Positions 43,125 through 51,692 of a stretch of 64,000 bases of DNA are shown piece by piece (the stretch's first letter is position 1; every line of letters begins with the position of its first letter). A program made the translations under genes and the position numbers. The notes under the pieces were generated by a model. That model did not search any database. It was not told the DNA's origin and was given only the letters and a program-made list of their open reading frames with translations. The stretch comes from Clostridiaceae bacterium (GTDB taxonomy: Bacteria > Bacillota > Clostridia > Saccharofermentanales > Saccharofermentanaceae). The DNA is taken from the NCBI GenBank assembly GCA_012523365.1, contig JAAYIQ010000088.1, forward strand, positions 1 to 64,000, written 5' to 3'.

Positions 43125-44654
43125 ATGTCAGATTATAGACTCGGGTTTTCGATGGAGGAAGAGCCGTTTGCGGCAATTAAGGTGGTCGGCGTCGGCGGTG
43201 GCGGGTGTAATGCTGTTGATCGGATGATCGACAGTGCCGTTCAGGGAATCGATTTTATTTCAATAAACACCGATCATCAGGCGTTGGCTCGCTCCAAGGC
43301 ACCGACCCGGATCCAAATCGGCGAGAAGATTACTCGCGGCCTTGGTTGCGGAGCGGATCCTTCTGTCGGAGAGAAAGCGGCCGAGGAATCCAAGGATGAA
43401 ATCGCCCAAGCAATCCGGGGTACGGACATGCTTTTCATTACGGCAGGTATGGGCGGCGGTACCGGAACAGGCGCCGCTCCGATCGTAGCTCAGATTGCCC
43501 GTGAGTTGAATATACTGACCGTTGCCGTCGTTACCCGTCCTTTCCGTTTTGAAGGACCGCGGCGATTACAGAATGCGGAGCGCGGAATCAGAGAAATTGA
43601 GAAATATGTGGATTCGCTGATCGTTGTCGCCAATGATAAACTTCTGGAAATTACAGACGAGAATACATCTATTGACGATGCTTTTAACATGGCGGATCAG
43701 GTTCTTAAATTCGGTGTCGCCGGCATATCGGATCTGGTCGCGATCCCCGGACTGATCAACCTTGACCTGGCTGATGTCAGGCGTGTTATGACCAATGCCG
43801 GTGTTTGCCATATGGGAATCGGCCGCGCTTCCGGCGAGAGCCGTGCCTCGGTTGCCGTGAAACAGGCTATCAGCAGTCCGCTTCTGGATACCACCATTGA
43901 GGGTGCTCGCGGCGTTATCTTGAATTTCACCGGCGGAAGAAACATGAAGCTTCATGAAATTGATGATGCTGCGTCGGTTGTACGCGATGCGGTCTCCGGA
44001 GACGCAGATATCATCGTCGGCGCCGTGATTGATCCTACCCTTGAAGATGAGATCATGATCACGGTCATCGCGTCCGGATTCGAAGGATCCGAGCCTGTTT
44101 CCGTATATAAGCCTTCAACTTCTACTTTGTCGAGAAATAATCCTCCGGTTACCGGTATTCGCGAACCCGTTCGCGCTCCTTCGAGCCCTTCTTCCGCTTT
44201 CGGCAAGGGATCGGCGAAGCCGGCTCAGGAGAGACAGCCCGATATGCCGCAGTTCCTTTTCGGTGATCCGGTAGAAGCGAAAGAACCGGTACGCCAGGAG
44301 CCTCAAGTGCCCGCCGGATTCCCGCAGGTAGAACCGTATCGTCCGCATGCCGGTTATCCTCAGCAAAACCAACAGCCGGTACGCCCTCAGCAATATCCGC
44401 GAGATAATTCGGGCATGAAACCGAATTACGGCCCCGGTCAATATCCGCCGCAGAACGCCGGACCGAGACAGGTAGCTCCGCCCCAGAATCGTCCTGCCGG
44501 ACAGCCTCCACAAGGCTCCGCTCCGATAAGACCGAACCGGCCCTCGGCTCAGCCCGCGCCCAGAGGTCAAGAACCGCCGATGCGTCCGTCACCCGAGAAG
44601 AAGAACAAGGTTCTTCCTTGGTTCTTGACCGATAATGATAATTTGGATGAATAA
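43125..44654 (+). CDS. ftsZ: cell-division GTPase FtsZ
   Basis: 509 residues, longer than the usual 370-400. The GTPase core has GVGGGGCNAVDRMI, the tubulin signature MGGGTGTGAAPIVA (about 108) and NLDLADVRRVM. From about residue 330 there is a long Pro/Gln-rich disordered linker of some 160 residues, then a C-terminal peptide VLPWFLTDNDNLDE, in the position that binds FtsA/SepF. Start ATG with GGAGG nine bases upstream; own promoter upstream. Confidence 0.97.
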   Translation: MSDYRLGFSMEEEPFAAIKVVGVGGGGCNAVDRMIDSAVQGIDFISINTDHQALARSKAPTRIQIGEKITRGLGCGADPSVGEKAAEESKDEIAQAIRGTDMLFITAGMGGGTGTGAAPIVAQIARELNILTVAVVTRPFRFEGPRRLQNAERGIREIEKYVDSLIVVANDKLLEITDENTSIDDAFNMADQVLKFGVAGISDLVAIPGLINLDLADVRRVMTNAGVCHMGIGRASGESRASVAVKQAISSPLLDTTIEGARGVILNFTGGRNMKLHEIDDAASVVRDAVSGDADIIVGAVIDPTLEDEIMITVIASGFEGSEPVSVYKPSTSTLSRNNPPVTGIREPVRAPSSPSSAFGKGSAKPAQERQPDMPQFLFGDPVEAKEPVRQEPQVPAGFPQVEPYRPHAGYPQQNQQPVRPQQYPRDNSGMKPNYGPGQYPPQNAGPRQVAPPQNRPAGQPPQGSAPIRPNRPSAQPAPRGQEPPMRPSPEKKNKVLPWFLTDNDNLDE

Positions 44655-44657
44655 GCG

Positions 44658-45143
44658 ATGAAATGCCCATTTTGCGGACATGATGAGGACCGGGTCATTG
44701 ACTCCCGGCCGGCAGAAGACGGAGCGGCAATCAGAAGGCGTCGTGAATGCATTAAGTGTGCTTCTCGTTTCACGACATATGAGAAGATAGAAACACTCCC
44801 GCTTCTGGTCGTTAAGAAAGACGGAGCACGAGAGCCTTTTGATCCGGACAAAATATTAAGCGGATTATTGAAGGCTTGTGAGAAAAGACCCGTTTCCAAC
44901 GATCAGTTGAGAGAGGTCTTGGGTTACGTCGAAGGACAGATCCAGGGCACCGTAAACCGGGAGATTTCTTCTCGGGAGATCGGAGAATTGGTTATGTCCA
45001 AGCTCAAAGAAATAGATGAGGTTTCCTACGTTCGTTTCGCGTCGGTTTACAGACAGTTCAAAGACGTCAACTCTTTTCTTGAGGAACTGAACGAAATGCT
45101 AAGCAAAAGTGAGGTGCACGATGAAAAAGGTACTGGTGGTTGA
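44658..45143 (+). CDS. nrdR: transcriptional repressor NrdR
   Basis: 161 residues. Represses ribonucleotide reductase genes in response to dATP/ATP. Zinc ribbon MKCPFCGHDED...CIKC, then the RFTTYE motif and an ATP-cone domain (VVKKDGAREPFDPDKILSGL). Three bases after ftsZ. Its 3' end overlaps the response regulator start by 23 bases. Confidence 0.96.
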   Translation: MKCPFCGHDEDRVIDSRPAEDGAAIRRRRECIKCASRFTTYEKIETLPLLVVKKDGAREPFDPDKILSGLLKACEKRPVSNDQLREVLGYVEGQIQGTVNREISSREIGELVMSKLKEIDEVSYVRFASVYRQFKDVNSFLEELNEMLSKSEVHDEKGTGG

Positions 45144-45840
45144 CGACGATCCCAACATTGTGGAAGTGCTTCGTCTCTATTTCGATAAGGACGGATTCGC
45201 AGTAATCAGTTGCTTGTCCGGTGCACGAGCGGTAGATACTTTTATGGCGTCCAACCCGGATCTCGTTGTATTGGATTTGATGCTACCCGGAAAAGACGGA
45301 TATGACATCTGCAGGGAGATCCGGAAAACATCCGATGTGCCGATTATTATGCTGACCGCCCGAACCGACACGCTGGACAAAGTCGTCGGGTTGGAGCTCG
45401 GAGCGGACGATTACGTGCAGAAGCCGTTTGAGCCGAAGGAACTATTGGCTCGAGTCAAGGCTGTTCTGCGTCGTACAGAGAAAAAGGAAGGGACTCCGCC
45501 TCCTCAACAAGAGCCGTCGGAGCCCGGAGAATTGGTTCAATACAAGGGTCTGGTCGTAGACAAGGCGCGCTATGTTGTATTGGTGGAGGATCAGGAAATC
45601 GAGATGCCGCCCAAGGAACTCGAACTTCTCTTTTTTCTCGCATCCCACCCGAACAGAGTGTTTACCAGAGAACAGTTGCTTGAGAACGTCTGGGGCTATG
45701 ATTTCTATGGCGAATCCCGAACCGTGGATGTCCACGTGAAAAGGATTCGCGAGAAGATCGAAGATCCCAAAAGAGATGTAAATTGGCAAATCAAGACTGT
45801 TTGGGGCGTAGGGTACAAATTTGAATCGTCACCCCTGTAG
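45121..45840 (+). CDS. OmpR/PhoB family response regulator
   Basis: 239 residues. Receiver domain (1-120) with the acidic pocket VVDDD, the phosphoacceptor D52 in VVLDLMLPGKDGYD, conserved T in MLTART and K in VQKPFEP. The C-terminal winged helix (about 140-237) shows PPKELELLFFLASHPN and VWGYDFYGESRTVDVHVKRIR. Start 45121 follows GAGGTG; the frame is open to 45109. Partner of the kinase downstream. Confidence 0.95.
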   Translation: MKKVLVVDDDPNIVEVLRLYFDKDGFAVISCLSGARAVDTFMASNPDLVVLDLMLPGKDGYDICREIRKTSDVPIIMLTARTDTLDKVVGLELGADDYVQKPFEPKELLARVKAVLRRTEKKEGTPPPQQEPSEPGELVQYKGLVVDKARYVVLVEDQEIEMPPKELELLFFLASHPNRVFTREQLLENVWGYDFYGESRTVDVHVKRIREKIEDPKRDVNWQIKTVWGVGYKFESSPL

Positions 45841-45869
45841 AGCGCTTTTACCGAGGAGACGAATCATCG

Positions 45870-47381
45870 ATGGCGGATAAGTACAGAAGCAGTTCGGTCT
45901 ACATCAAGACAATCGTGTCTTTGACGCTGACGACGGTTCTCGTTTTCGGCGTTTTAAGTTTTTTATACTATCAACGTACATCCGCGTCGTTTCTCTCCGA
46001 TAAATCCAAGGATGTATACAGTGACGCCCGCTATATGGCGGTCCGCTTGCAAAAAGTTTTGCCGGATCTCGGGCGGGAACACTTTGCCTTGAATCAGGAC
46101 GAAGCAGATATGCTGATCGGCTTATCTCTGGGTTGTACAATATGGATCGTAGACGAAAGCGGTCAGATCCTTTATGCGTCGGATATCCCGAAGGAAAGCA
46201 TGGAGCAACTTGAGCATAGCGGAGGAGAATTCTATGTTCCGGAAAAATACCTGAATTCCTTCCTCGGACCGAAAGGCGGCGTTCAGAATACCGTCAAGAC
46301 AGGTATGTTTTCCGATTCGAGAAACGATTGGATCACGGCTTCCTATCCGATCAACAAAGAGGGGCAATACATTTTTCTGCATTCTTCCGTTAACGTCGAA
46401 CAACAGACGATGTCGATGCTCGCGAATGTTCTCGCGTTGCCGATCGGTATCTCTTTTGCAATTGCGCTGATTCTGTTTACTTTAATGACCCGTGCGATCG
46501 TCAAGCCGATCCGACTGTTATCCGATGCCGCACGCAAAGTCACTCACGGTGACTTGTCGGCTCGCATCGAGTACTCTGAGATCGACAAGGATTCGCCCTT
46601 TCAATATCTGATCGTCGACGAACTCGGTATGATGATTACGGCTGTGAACGATATGATTGAGCGCCTGGAGCGCCAGGAGACGGATCGAAGGGTTTTTATC
46701 TCGAGCATCGCACACGACCTGAGAACCCCATTGACGTCCGTAAATGGCTTTATTTCCGCAATAATGGATGGAACCATCCCGCCGGATAAGATCGAGAAGT
46801 ACATGCAAATCGTCAAGGGAGAAGTGGAAAGGATACAGTTGCTGACCGATACGATGACTGAAGCGACCTCGCTTGCGAATATCAGCAAGGAAAACATGGA
46901 TTTGTTCGACATCAATGCTCTAATAAGCGAGACGCTGACGAATCTGGAGAATCAACTGACCGCGAAGAATCTCGGAGTTCAGCTCGAACTTTTCGAAAAC
47001 GATAAGGGAGTTCTGCTCGCGTACGGGAATCGCCAATCCATACTCCGCGTGCTCTATAATATTCTGACGAATGCAATAAAGTTTTCTCCGAGAGACGGCA
47101 ATATTGCGATTACCACGTACTTTGAAATGAGCGAGAATCTGATCACTGTCTCTGTTGAGGATTCCGGTCCCGGGATACCGAATGACCAGAAGAACCGGAT
47201 TTTTGACAGCTTCTATAAAATTGATCAGTCGCGAACCGATACCGGATCCGGCTTGGGGCTGTTTATCTGCAAAGAAATTCTGCGTGCACACGGGCAGGGT
47301 ATCCGTGCGGAAGACAGCCGGGACCTCGGAGGATCCAACTTCATTTTTACGCTGAGCGGCCCCGGCGAAAGGAAGGACTGA
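45870..47381 (+). CDS. sensor histidine kinase
   Basis: 503 residues. Two membrane helices (about 12-34 and 185-208) bracket an extracellular sensing domain of about 150 residues; then HAMP (about 210-265), HisKA with the phosphorylated H282 in SSIAHDLRTPLTSV, and HATPase with NAIKFSPRDG, VEDSGPGIP and GSGLGLFICKEI. The signal is unknown. Paired with the response regulator 29 bases upstream. Confidence 0.95.
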   Translation: MADKYRSSSVYIKTIVSLTLTTVLVFGVLSFLYYQRTSASFLSDKSKDVYSDARYMAVRLQKVLPDLGREHFALNQDEADMLIGLSLGCTIWIVDESGQILYASDIPKESMEQLEHSGGEFYVPEKYLNSFLGPKGGVQNTVKTGMFSDSRNDWITASYPINKEGQYIFLHSSVNVEQQTMSMLANVLALPIGISFAIALILFTLMTRAIVKPIRLLSDAARKVTHGDLSARIEYSEIDKDSPFQYLIVDELGMMITAVNDMIERLERQETDRRVFISSIAHDLRTPLTSVNGFISAIMDGTIPPDKIEKYMQIVKGEVERIQLLTDTMTEATSLANISKENMDLFDINALISETLTNLENQLTAKNLGVQLELFENDKGVLLAYGNRQSILRVLYNILTNAIKFSPRDGNIAITTYFEMSENLITVSVEDSGPGIPNDQKNRIFDSFYKIDQSRTDTGSGLGLFICKEILRAHGQGIRAEDSRDLGGSNFIFTLSGPGERKD

Positions 47382-48017
47382 GTGCGGAAAACCGAACGGG
47401 CAAAAATTATTCTTCGGGAACTGCATAAACTCTATCCCGATGCCGTTTGTTCGCTTGATGACGACGGAGACTCTTTCCATTTTTTGGTCCGCAGTATCCT
47501 TTCGGCTCAGTGCACGGATAGGAAAGTGAATTTGCTGACACAGACGCTTTTCGATAAGTATGCCGGAATGCGTGATTTTGCCGACGCCGATCAGTCTGCT
47601 CTCGGTGAGGACATCAAGAGCTGTGGGTTATATCGCGCGAAGTCGAGAGCGATTATCGCGACTTCAGCCATGTTGCTTCATCGTTTCAACGGCCAAATAC
47701 CTTCGGAAAGAGCGGAGCTGGAGAGTCTTCCGGGTGTCGGCCGCAAAATATCCAATTTGATCCGGGGCGAACTTTTCGGTATCCCGGGGATCGTTGTTGA
47801 CACCCATTGCGGGCGCGTTGCCAAACGTCTCGGATTGACGGACTCCGATCAACCGTTGCAGATCGAAAAGGATCTGACCGCTTGCATACCGGAAAGCGAA
47901 TGGATTAAACTGGGTCATAGATTTGTCGCGCACGGGCGGGCGGTATGTACCGCTCGAAAGCCTTCATGCGAAGCCTGCGCGTTACGTGAGGTTTGCTTGT
48001 ATGCTAATCGGTCATGA
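47382..48017 (+). CDS. nth: endonuclease III
   Basis: 211 residues, GTG start directly after the kinase stop with GGAAGGA upstream. DNA glycosylase/AP lyase for oxidised pyrimidines. HhH motif ELESLPGVGRKISNLI with the catalytic Lys, catalytic Asp in VDTHCGRVAKRLGLT, and the 4Fe-4S ligands CTARKPSCEACALREVC (CX6CX2CX5C). Overlaps recG by 17 bases. Confidence 0.95.
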   Translation: MRKTERAKIILRELHKLYPDAVCSLDDDGDSFHFLVRSILSAQCTDRKVNLLTQTLFDKYAGMRDFADADQSALGEDIKSCGLYRAKSRAIIATSAMLLHRFNGQIPSERAELESLPGVGRKISNLIRGELFGIPGIVVDTHCGRVAKRLGLTDSDQPLQIEKDLTACIPESEWIKLGHRFVAHGRAVCTARKPSCEACALREVCLYANRS

Positions 48018-50106
48018 TTCCGTTCCTTCGGACCAAACTCTGCTTATGGAACAACCGATTGAAAAATGCCTGAGTATCTCTCCGAATCGCCTTTCTATGC
48101 TGAGACGGTTGGGCGTTTATCGGGCATACGATTTGGTTTCTCTTTTCCCCAAAGATTACGAGGACTGGACGAAGCGAAGTGTGATCGCCGAGTTGCGGGA
48201 TAAGGAGGACTGTTCGTTTTGTGCGATCGTTCGCCAGAAACCGTCCATTTTTCGAAAAGGCAGGTTGTCGGTCATTCAGACGGTTCTTGCGGATGAAACC
48301 GGAGTGATTAAGGCGGTATGGTTTAATCAGCCGTACTATCGTACCAAGCTTGAGGTCGGGACCACATATCTCTTCCGCGGAAAAATTAAGCGGGACGGTA
48401 AATCGTTTGAGGTGATTAACCCGAATTTTCGCGAGGAGGGCACCGATGAGATCCCGGGCATTCGTCCGATTTATCCGATGACGAAAGGACTGACGCAGAA
48501 TAATGTTCGTGCGTGGGTCGAACGTGTTCTTCCCGAGATATTGTCCGAACTGCCGGAGCCGATTCCGGTCTCCGTCCGTAAGTCTGAACACCTTTGCTCG
48601 GCTTCCTATGCATATGAAAAAATTCATTTGCCTCAGGATTCGTCGGAAATAGAGGAAGCGCGAAAGCGACTGATTTTCGAAGAATTGTTCATGATCATCG
48701 GCGGTTTGAAGGCGATTAAGCGCCAAAAGGCTTCTGAAGGAAACGCAAAGTCGATATGTCCCGACAGGGCGGCGAAGGAAAGTCTGAAGCGATTTATCCG
48801 ATCATTTCCGTTTAAGCTGACCGAAGACCAGGAGCGCGTATTTCTGGAAATTTCTATGGATCTGTCTTCGAATCGGCCGATGAACCGATTGGTTCAGGGA
48901 GATGTCGGTTCCGGAAAAACGGCTGTCGCTGCTGCCGCGATGTGTCTGTGTGCGGTGTGCGGGCATCAAAGTATATTCATGGCACCGACTTCTGTTTTGT
49001 CGTATCAGCATTACATGAATCTGAAGGATCTTTTTGAGATTGTCGGAATCCGCTCGGACCTGATGCTCGGGAGCACGAGTGTCGCAGAGAAGAGGCAGAT
49101 CAGGGCAAGGCTGAAAAGCGGTGAAACAAAAGTACTGATCGGTACGCATGCGGTTCTGTCCGAAAAAAACGAATACAATTCGCTAGCGCTTCTGATTACC
49201 GATGAGCAGCACCGTTTCGGCGTACGTCAGAGAGGTGCATTATCGGCAGATTCCGCCGAAGATCTTCATACATTGGTTATGTCCGCAACTCCCATCCCGA
49301 GGACATTGGCGATGATTCTATATGGCGACCTTGATATTTCGGTGATCCGATCCGTGCCTTCGGGTCGCATGCCGATCGAGACCTATTTGGCCAATTCAGC
49401 CGAAGACAGCCGTGTGTATGAGATAATGAAGAGACAGATGAAGGCCGGCCGACAAGTTTATTATGTTTGTCCTCAGATTGAGTCGGACGAGGAAAGTGAG
49501 GGAATAGCCTCGGTAACCGAGCAATATGAACTCTTCCGAAACAGTGTATTTCCGTCCTGCCGGGTTGCTCTCCTACATGGCGGAATGCCGTCCGATCATA
49601 AAGACACGGTCATGAGGGATTTTTCGGAGGGAAACGTCGATCTGCTGGTGACGACGACTGTTATCGAGGTGGGTGTGGATAATGCGAATGCTTCGCTGAT
49701 GGTGATCGAAAATGCCGAGCGATTCGGGCTGGCGACACTTCACCAATTACGCGGACGAATCGGGCGCGGTCCCCATCGGTCGGTGTGCATCCTGAAATCC
49801 GACAGTGAGGACGAACTCGCGACAAAACGCCTCAAAACGGTTTGTTCGACGACAGACGGATTTGTTCTTGCCGAAAAGGATCTCGAGCTCCGCGGGCCGG
49901 GTGATTTTTTCGGAACCCGGCAGCACGGTCTGCCCGCGCTTCGAATCGCGAATCTTTATCGCGACGCAGGCCTTCTGGAGAGAATTTCAGAGATGGTTGA
50001 CCGTATATTCGATAAGGATGGCGGATTCACCTCCGGAGAATCCGCTCGCTTGTTCGATGCGTTCACGCGCCGCTTCGGTCGGGAGATGGACAATCCGCCA
50101 TTATAG
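48001..50106 (+). CDS. recG: ATP-dependent DNA helicase RecG
   Basis: 701 residues. Branch-migrating helicase that remodels stalled forks. N-terminal wedge/OB domain (about 50-180), Walker A GDVGSGKTAVAAA (about 301), DEQH box in LITDEQHRFGVRQR, VMSATPIPRTLAM, and helicase C motifs VIEVGVDNANASLMVIENAE and LRGRIGRG. Start 48001 chosen as overlapping nth with GTGAGG upstream; the frame reaches 47923, and ATG 48046 is another option. Confidence 0.94.
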   Translation: MLIGHDSVPSDQTLLMEQPIEKCLSISPNRLSMLRRLGVYRAYDLVSLFPKDYEDWTKRSVIAELRDKEDCSFCAIVRQKPSIFRKGRLSVIQTVLADETGVIKAVWFNQPYYRTKLEVGTTYLFRGKIKRDGKSFEVINPNFREEGTDEIPGIRPIYPMTKGLTQNNVRAWVERVLPEILSELPEPIPVSVRKSEHLCSASYAYEKIHLPQDSSEIEEARKRLIFEELFMIIGGLKAIKRQKASEGNAKSICPDRAAKESLKRFIRSFPFKLTEDQERVFLEISMDLSSNRPMNRLVQGDVGSGKTAVAAAAMCLCAVCGHQSIFMAPTSVLSYQHYMNLKDLFEIVGIRSDLMLGSTSVAEKRQIRARLKSGETKVLIGTHAVLSEKNEYNSLALLITDEQHRFGVRQRGALSADSAEDLHTLVMSATPIPRTLAMILYGDLDISVIRSVPSGRMPIETYLANSAEDSRVYEIMKRQMKAGRQVYYVCPQIESDEESEGIASVTEQYELFRNSVFPSCRVALLHGGMPSDHKDTVMRDFSEGNVDLLVTTTVIEVGVDNANASLMVIENAERFGLATLHQLRGRIGRGPHRSVCILKSDSEDELATKRLKTVCSTTDGFVLAEKDLELRGPGDFFGTRQHGLPALRIANLYRDAGLLERISEMVDRIFDKDGGFTSGESARLFDAFTRRFGREMDNPPL

Positions 50107-50115
50107 GAGGAACCA

Positions 50116-50691
50116 ATGCCAAGAGTTGTATCAGGAAAATACAGAGGAACCCACCTTGCCGCTCCGAAAGGAGAGAATACCCGTCCGACATCCGACAAGG
50201 TCAAGGAGGCTCTTTTTTCGATCATTCAGACACGAACGCCCGATGCCCGATTTCTGGATCTTTTTGCGGGAAGCGGACAAATGGGGATCGAGGCGCTGAG
50301 CCGCGGAGCCTCGGAAGCGTTTTTTGTCGAGTATAGGGGAGAGGCATCCGCATTAATCCGCGACAATATTCGCAAGGTCCATGCCGAGCGGGATGCCAAG
50401 GTGATTTCTGCCGATATTTCATCGGCGCTAAGGAGGCTGGGTGAGGAGAACAGGAAATTCGACCTGATTTTTCTGGATCCGCCCTATGCGGAAACGGAAA
50501 AACAATGGTCGAAAACAGCGGACCTGATCGGCCGGTACGGACTTCTCGAAAAGGGAGGCATGGTAATTATCGAGCATTCATCGGATGTTGACCTCCAAAA
50601 AAATGTAATCAACTTGACATTGACCAGACGTTGTAAGTACGGATTGACTCTGCTAACATTCTTTACAGATAGAACAATTTTGGGGGAGTAA
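50116..50691 (+). CDS. rsmD: 16S rRNA m2G966 methyltransferase RsmD
   Basis: 191 residues. Motifs: SGKYRGTHLAAPKGENTRPT, SAM site FLDLFAGSGQMGIEALSRGA and catalytic DPPY in DLIFLDPPYAE. The last 20 residues look less conserved. AGGAGG precedes the start by six bases. The recG-rsmD-coaD order is standard for Clostridia. Confidence 0.95.
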   Translation: MPRVVSGKYRGTHLAAPKGENTRPTSDKVKEALFSIIQTRTPDARFLDLFAGSGQMGIEALSRGASEAFFVEYRGEASALIRDNIRKVHAERDAKVISADISSALRRLGEENRKFDLIFLDPPYAETEKQWSKTADLIGRYGLLEKGGMVIIEHSSDVDLQKNVINLTLTRRCKYGLTLLTFFTDRTILGE

Positions 50692-50698
50692 TCGGAAA

Positions 50699-51193
50699 GT
50701 GAAGACCTTTTTGTTCCCCGGGAGCTTTGATCCGTTTTCCCTGGGGCATCAGGACATCGCCAAGCGTGCGGTTAAGTTGTGTGACCGCCTGATTGTGGCT
50801 GTTTTGAATAACCGTGGAAAGGAACCCGTTTTTTCTGCGGAAGAACGTGTTTCCATGGCGAAGGAGTGCATGTCCGAAGTGGATGGAGTCGAAGTGATTT
50901 TCCATGACGGACTTTTGGTCGATTTATATCGTCAGATTAATGCGTCCGCCGTCGTCAGAGGTCTTCGCGGCGAGTCTGATTTTCGAATCGAAGCAGAGAT
51001 GGCAGCGGCGAACAAACTGTTATTGCCGGAATACGACGTTATTCTTCTGCCGTGCAGTGCGGAAATGGTGTTTATCAGTTCCTCGACAATCAAGGAAGTC
51101 GCCTATTTCGGCGGGGATATATCCAGAATGGTGAATCCGCGGATCGTTGATTTCGTGCGATCCAAAATTGCGGAAAGGAAGGCAAAGATTTAA
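50699..51193 (+). CDS. coaD: phosphopantetheine adenylyltransferase
   Basis: 164 residues, GTG start with GGGGGAG about ten bases upstream. Fourth step of CoA synthesis: ATP plus phosphopantetheine to dephospho-CoA. Motifs: FPGSFDPFSLGHQDIAKRA (substrate and ATP loop), VVRGLRGESDFRIEAEMA and the ISSSTIKEVAYFGGD loop. Stop and next start share one base (TAATG). Confidence 0.95.
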   Translation: MKTFLFPGSFDPFSLGHQDIAKRAVKLCDRLIVAVLNNRGKEPVFSAEERVSMAKECMSEVDGVEVIFHDGLLVDLYRQINASAVVRGLRGESDFRIEAEMAAANKLLLPEYDVILLPCSAEMVFISSSTIKEVAYFGGDISRMVNPRIVDFVRSKIAERKAKI

Positions 51194-51678
51194 TGGAGGA
51201 GTACGGGGGACAGGATACACGATCCAATCGCTCAAGCGAGACGGACCTTTTCGATTTGCTTGATCAACTGCAGGAGACGGTAACGCAAGCCAAGGGGCTC
51301 CCGTTTTCCGACAACTGTGTCGTGGACCGACAGGATGTTTTATATTGGATCAACCAAATTCGCGAGAATCTGCCCGAGGAGGTTCGACAAGCCCGATGGA
51401 TCGTCGAACAGAACCGCCAAATAGTCGCGAGTGCCCGTCAAAAGGCCGAGAGCATATTGCGTGAGACCGAGCAACGCTCAGCAATTATGACGGATGAACA
51501 TGAGATTACACTACGTGCCCGTGAAATGGCCCAAACAACGATTGACCAGGCGAATCAGGCGGCTTGGCAGATTCGTGTCGCTTCGACCGATTATGCAAGA
51601 CAGAGATTGACGGAGATTGAAAATCAGTTGACGGAGATGCTTGTGAAGGTGCAGAAGAATAAAAAAGAATTGAAATAG
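51193..51678 (+). CDS. coiled-coil protein, function unknown
   Basis: 161 residues, mostly helical. From about 65 to 155 it is a continuous coiled coil rich in Gln, Glu and Arg, with no membrane segment. It resembles the unnamed ATP-synthase-B-like/DivIVA-like protein often found after coaD in Clostridia. No catalytic motif. Coupled to coaD by the TAATG junction and 14 bases before the AAA ATPase. No function assigned. Confidence 0.72.
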   Translation: MEEYGGQDTRSNRSSETDLFDLLDQLQETVTQAKGLPFSDNCVVDRQDVLYWINQIRENLPEEVRQARWIVEQNRQIVASARQKAESILRETEQRSAIMTDEHEITLRAREMAQTTIDQANQAAWQIRVASTDYARQRLTEIENQLTEMLVKVQKNKKELK

Positions 51679-51692
51679 ACAGGAGATTTCCG

